Origin: an uncultured Lachnospiraceae bacterium
Lineage (GTDB): Bacteria > Bacillota > Clostridia > Lachnospirales > Lachnospiraceae
Assembly: GCA_910587955.1 (NCBI GenBank)
Contig: CAJUNN010000009.1
Span: 7,927-71,926 of the forward strand
Direction of reading: 5' to 3'
Length of the DNA: 64,000 nucleotides
Below are positions 62,378 through 64,000 of the stretch, one piece after another. The notes beneath the pieces are model-generated. The model worked only from the letters and a program-made list of their open reading frames with translations. It was not told the DNA's origin and ran no database searches. Positions within the stretch are counted from its first letter, which is position 1, and every line of letters starts with the position of its first letter. A program made the position numbers and the translations under genes.

Positions 62378-62391
62378 TAGATGAGTGCTAA
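62365..62391. promoter_or_regulatory. CIRCE operator (HrcA binding site)
   Basis: TTAGCACTG, nine bases, GAGTGCTAA. This matches the CIRCE consensus TTAGCACTC-N9-GAGTGCTAA in all but one position. HrcA bound here blocks the overlapping promoter until heat stress. Confidence 0.93.
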
Positions 62392-62423
62392 TATTTTGTG
62401 AAAACTTTGTGAATTATCCGACA

Positions 62424-62504
62424 TTAACCTCTTAGGAATCGCTCTTCAAATATACAAATCCCCAGAAGTCCTAAAATACATGCTGTGGTTACAATAACTT
62501 CCAT
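62424..62504 (-). CDS. Putative 26-residue hydrophobic peptide
   Basis: MEVIVTTACILGLLGICIF followed by EERFLRG: one short hydrophobic helix with a charged tail. AAGGAGG lies seven bases upstream, among the best ribosome sites in the region. It overlaps, in another frame, the end of the 64-residue ORF upstream. It may be a membrane microprotein or the remains of a longer gene. Confidence 0.4.
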   Translation of the reverse strand: MEVIVTTACILGLLGICIFEERFLRG

Positions 62505-62640
62505 CTTTTTCCCTCCTTGAGCTTTCCTTGCAGTCTGGTACGCCAACATACCTTTGAAGTGCTCCCTCTGTGAGCATTTCAAAATAATCCGGCTCCGTCT
62601 CTGCATACAATTTTAGTTTTTCAAATAGTTCAAACTTCAT
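62446..62640 (-). CDS. Putative 64-residue small protein
   Basis: A charged N-terminal half (MKFELFEKLKLYAETEPDYF) that looks helical, then a Cys/Arg/Ser-rich end that reads less like protein after about residue 38. AAAGG lies eight bases before the ATG. The quality drop coincides with the start of the overlapping 26-residue ORF, so either a frameshifted single gene or two overlapping small genes are possible. No family recognised. Confidence 0.4.
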   Translation of the reverse strand: MKFELFEKLKLYAETEPDYFEMLTEGALQRYVGVPDCKESSRREKDGSYCNHSMYFRTSGDLYI

Positions 62641-62782
62641 TCCCGCTGCCTTTCTCTTTACAGCTTTTATTTTTGATACTATAATTATAATTAAGATATT
62701 TGCTGAATCATACTGAAATCAAGCCAATTAATAGTATTATATTGCCAAAATATAATTTAAAATATAATTTTGAGGACGCGCT

Positions 62783-63673
62783 GTGGAAATTACAGGAAGA
62801 ATTAAACTGAAAGAAAATCAATTAGAAGAAATTGAAGGACTTACTTCCGAATATCCGTATGTCCTTCACCGTACTGCGCTCCCGGAGACAAGCATCCCCT
62901 GGCATTGGCATGAAGAATTTGAGTTTGTTTACATTGTCTGTGGCAGCCTTAAGCTGAATACTTCCTCCCAAAGTTACGTTTTTCAGCAAAATGAAGCCTT
63001 TTTCATCAATTCTAATGTTTTATGCTCTATGGAATGCGAGAATGAACACAAAAGCGTTCTCTGTGATTCCCACCTGTTTCATCCAGTCCTTTTAAGCGGT
63101 CATTTTCGAAGTGTCTTCGAAACAAAATACATAGAACCCGTCTCCAAAAATCAAAAGCTGGATATCCTGGAAATCCGGGGAAGGAGCGAAGGCCAGCAGC
63201 GGATTCTTGCCAAGCTGAGAAAGCTGGCTGCCCTGCAAAGTGAGGAACATGCGGAATTTCCCACAAGAAACCTTTTGTCTGAAATCTGGCTGCTTCTTCT
63301 GGAAGAAATGCAGGCATTGAATCTCCGGGATGTCCCGGCAAAATCACTTCACCAAGAACGCATTCAGACAATGATGTCCTACATCCACCAGCATCACCGG
63401 GAAAAAATTACATTGGAAGAGATCGCACAGTCTGCCGCCGTGAGCAAAAGGGAATGTCTGCGCTGTTTTCAGCTTTGTATTCGCAAAACTCCCTTTGAAT
63501 ACCTTTTGGATTACCGCATCGACGCTGCCAAAAGACTTCTGCGGACCACCAAGCTTCCCATTCTGGAAATTGCTCTGCAGACAGGTTTCTCCAGTGAATC
63601 CTATTTCTGCAAAGTTTTTAAAAGGCTCTGCAATAAAACTCCGAACACCTACCGAAAAACGTATGTCAATTAA
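62783..63673 (+). CDS. AraC-family transcriptional regulator
   Basis: A 296-residue regulator with an N-terminal cupin-like sensor (WHWHEEFEFVYIVCG near residue 40) and a C-terminal pair of helix-turn-helix motifs (LEEIAQSAAVSKRECLRCFQ; ILEIALQTGFSSESYFCKVF). Such proteins often respond to sugars. The GTG start has GAGGA upstream. No target operon lies beside it in the window. The upstream 100 bases are very AT-rich, with several TATAAT-like boxes. Confidence 0.93.
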   Translation: MEITGRIKLKENQLEEIEGLTSEYPYVLHRTALPETSIPWHWHEEFEFVYIVCGSLKLNTSSQSYVFQQNEAFFINSNVLCSMECENEHKSVLCDSHLFHPVLLSGHFRSVFETKYIEPVSKNQKLDILEIRGRSEGQQRILAKLRKLAALQSEEHAEFPTRNLLSEIWLLLLEEMQALNLRDVPAKSLHQERIQTMMSYIHQHHREKITLEEIAQSAAVSKRECLRCFQLCIRKTPFEYLLDYRIDAAKRLLRTTKLPILEIALQTGFSSESYFCKVFKRLCNKTPNTYRKTYVN

Positions 63674-63713
63674 AAAGAGCGTATGACCGCTTTTGCGGAT
63701 CCATACGCTCTTT
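63672..63713. terminator. Bidirectional terminator between araC-type gene and tRNA-Lys
   Basis: AGAGCGTATG/CATACGCTCT stem with an inner CCGC/GCGG stem; TTTTT follows on the minus strand and TTTG on the plus strand. Confidence 0.8.
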
Positions 63714-63716
63714 GTA

Positions 63717-63789
63717 TGAGCGTGCGGGGGTTCGAACCCCGGACAACTTGATTAAAAGTCAAGTGCTCTACCGACTGAGCTACACGCCC
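63717..63789 (-). tRNA. tRNA-Lys (anticodon TTT)
   Basis: The acceptor GGGCGTG pairs with CACGCTC. The anticodon arm CTTGA-CTTTTAA-TCAAG gives TTT. The T-arm CGGGG-TTCGAAC-CCCCG is complete, discriminator A. CCA is not encoded. Confidence 0.95.
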
Positions 63790-63815
63790 GTATACCAAAG
63801 AGATTCAAAAAAATA

Positions 63816-63888
<73 letters not shown>

Positions 63889-63901
63889 GAATAAATGAGT
63901 A

Positions 63902-63931
63902 GCACGAAGCATTTATTTTCATGTTTCGTGC
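63902..63931. repeat. Hairpin between tRNA-fMet and tRNA-Phe
   Basis: GCACGAA/TTCGTGC with an AT-rich loop. No T-run follows, so it is likely a processing or spacing element rather than a terminator. Confidence 0.5.
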
Positions 63932-63940
63932 CGCCTGAGT

Positions 63941-64000
63941 TGCGAGGACAGGATTTGAACCTGTGACCTTCGGGTTATGAGCCCGACGAGCTTCCAGACT
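63941..64000 (-). tRNA. tRNA-fMet (anticodon CAT), 5' end beyond the window
   Basis: The 3' 60 bases are present: the anticodon arm with three G-C pairs (TCGGG-CTCATAA-CCCGA), T-arm ACAGG-TTCAAAT-CCTGT, then CCTCGC and discriminator A. The GGG/CCC stack identifies the initiator. The 5' acceptor strand lies outside. Confidence 0.9.

Overview
The window reads as a chromosome segment of a spore-forming, anaerobic Firmicute, most likely a Lachnospiraceae (Clostridia). Supporting evidence is the spoIIA-sigF-spoVA cluster, spmAB, a YaaH-type germination hydrolase, a complete V-type ATPase operon, an HydF domain ([FeFe]-hydrogenase maturation), T-box and SAM-I leaders, CIRCE control, and strong AGGAGG ribosome sites with tightly packed, often overlapping operons. 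Almost all genes lie on the minus strand. No rRNA operon, prophage or CRISPR array was seen.

Layout. 1-2.8 kb: spoIIAA-spoIIAB-sigF, a 54-aa membrane microprotein, then spoVAA-spoVAB-spoVAC (cut by the window edge). 3-8.9 kb: valS under a T-box, folC, a 48-aa protein and a zinc-ribbon/TPR membrane protein. 8.9-15.2 kb: a secreted metallophosphoesterase, then an RND-type exporter with its TetR regulator, which has a perfect promoter and palindromic operator. 15.3-24.3 kb: metK under a SAM-I riboswitch, murA, and a six-gene operon (CBS-type pyrophosphatase, flavin reductase, shikimate kinase, LysM/M23 peptidase, sugar kinase, DUF3786). 24.5-32.5 kb: lepB with a DivIVA-like coiled-coil protein, deoC, and a methyltransferase / large exported protein / M29 aminopeptidase operon. 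32.5-37.2 kb: ptsG with a GlcT-type antiterminator, and a two-domain PPK2 protein. 37.2-46.1 kb: V-ATPase operon G-I-K-E-C-F-A-B-D; its K subunit carries the residues known to bind Na+. 46.2-47.9 kb (plus strand): Na+/alanine symporter, tRNA-Ala(CGC), tRNA-Val(CAC). 47.9-51.5 kb: spmA-spmB-YaaH hydrolase, an unknown protein and an AbrB-type regulator. 51.5-59.8 kb: a housekeeping cluster (HydF/decarboxylase fusion, guanylate-kinase-like, holB, ricT, trmN6, TIM-barrel lipoprotein, rsmI). 59.8-62.4 kb: hsp20, an IS110-family element, and a CIRCE heat-shock promoter. 62.4-64 kb: tiny ORFs, an AraC regulator, and tRNA-Lys, tRNA-Phe and partial tRNA-fMet.

Most notable observations. (1) One open reading frame joins a complete HydF to a complete Orn/Lys/Arg-type PLP decarboxylase. 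(2) An IS110-family element appears to have landed between a CIRCE/sigma-A promoter and the hsp20 gene it probably served; its roughly 450-base non-coding end is a candidate bridge RNA. (3) The RND exporter carries an insertion of about 300 residues, largely coiled coil, and has no neighbouring adaptor gene. (4) A large exported beta-propeller-like protein ends in what looks like a C39-type protease fold without its catalytic residues. Assignments rest on reading motifs by eye; no database search was run.
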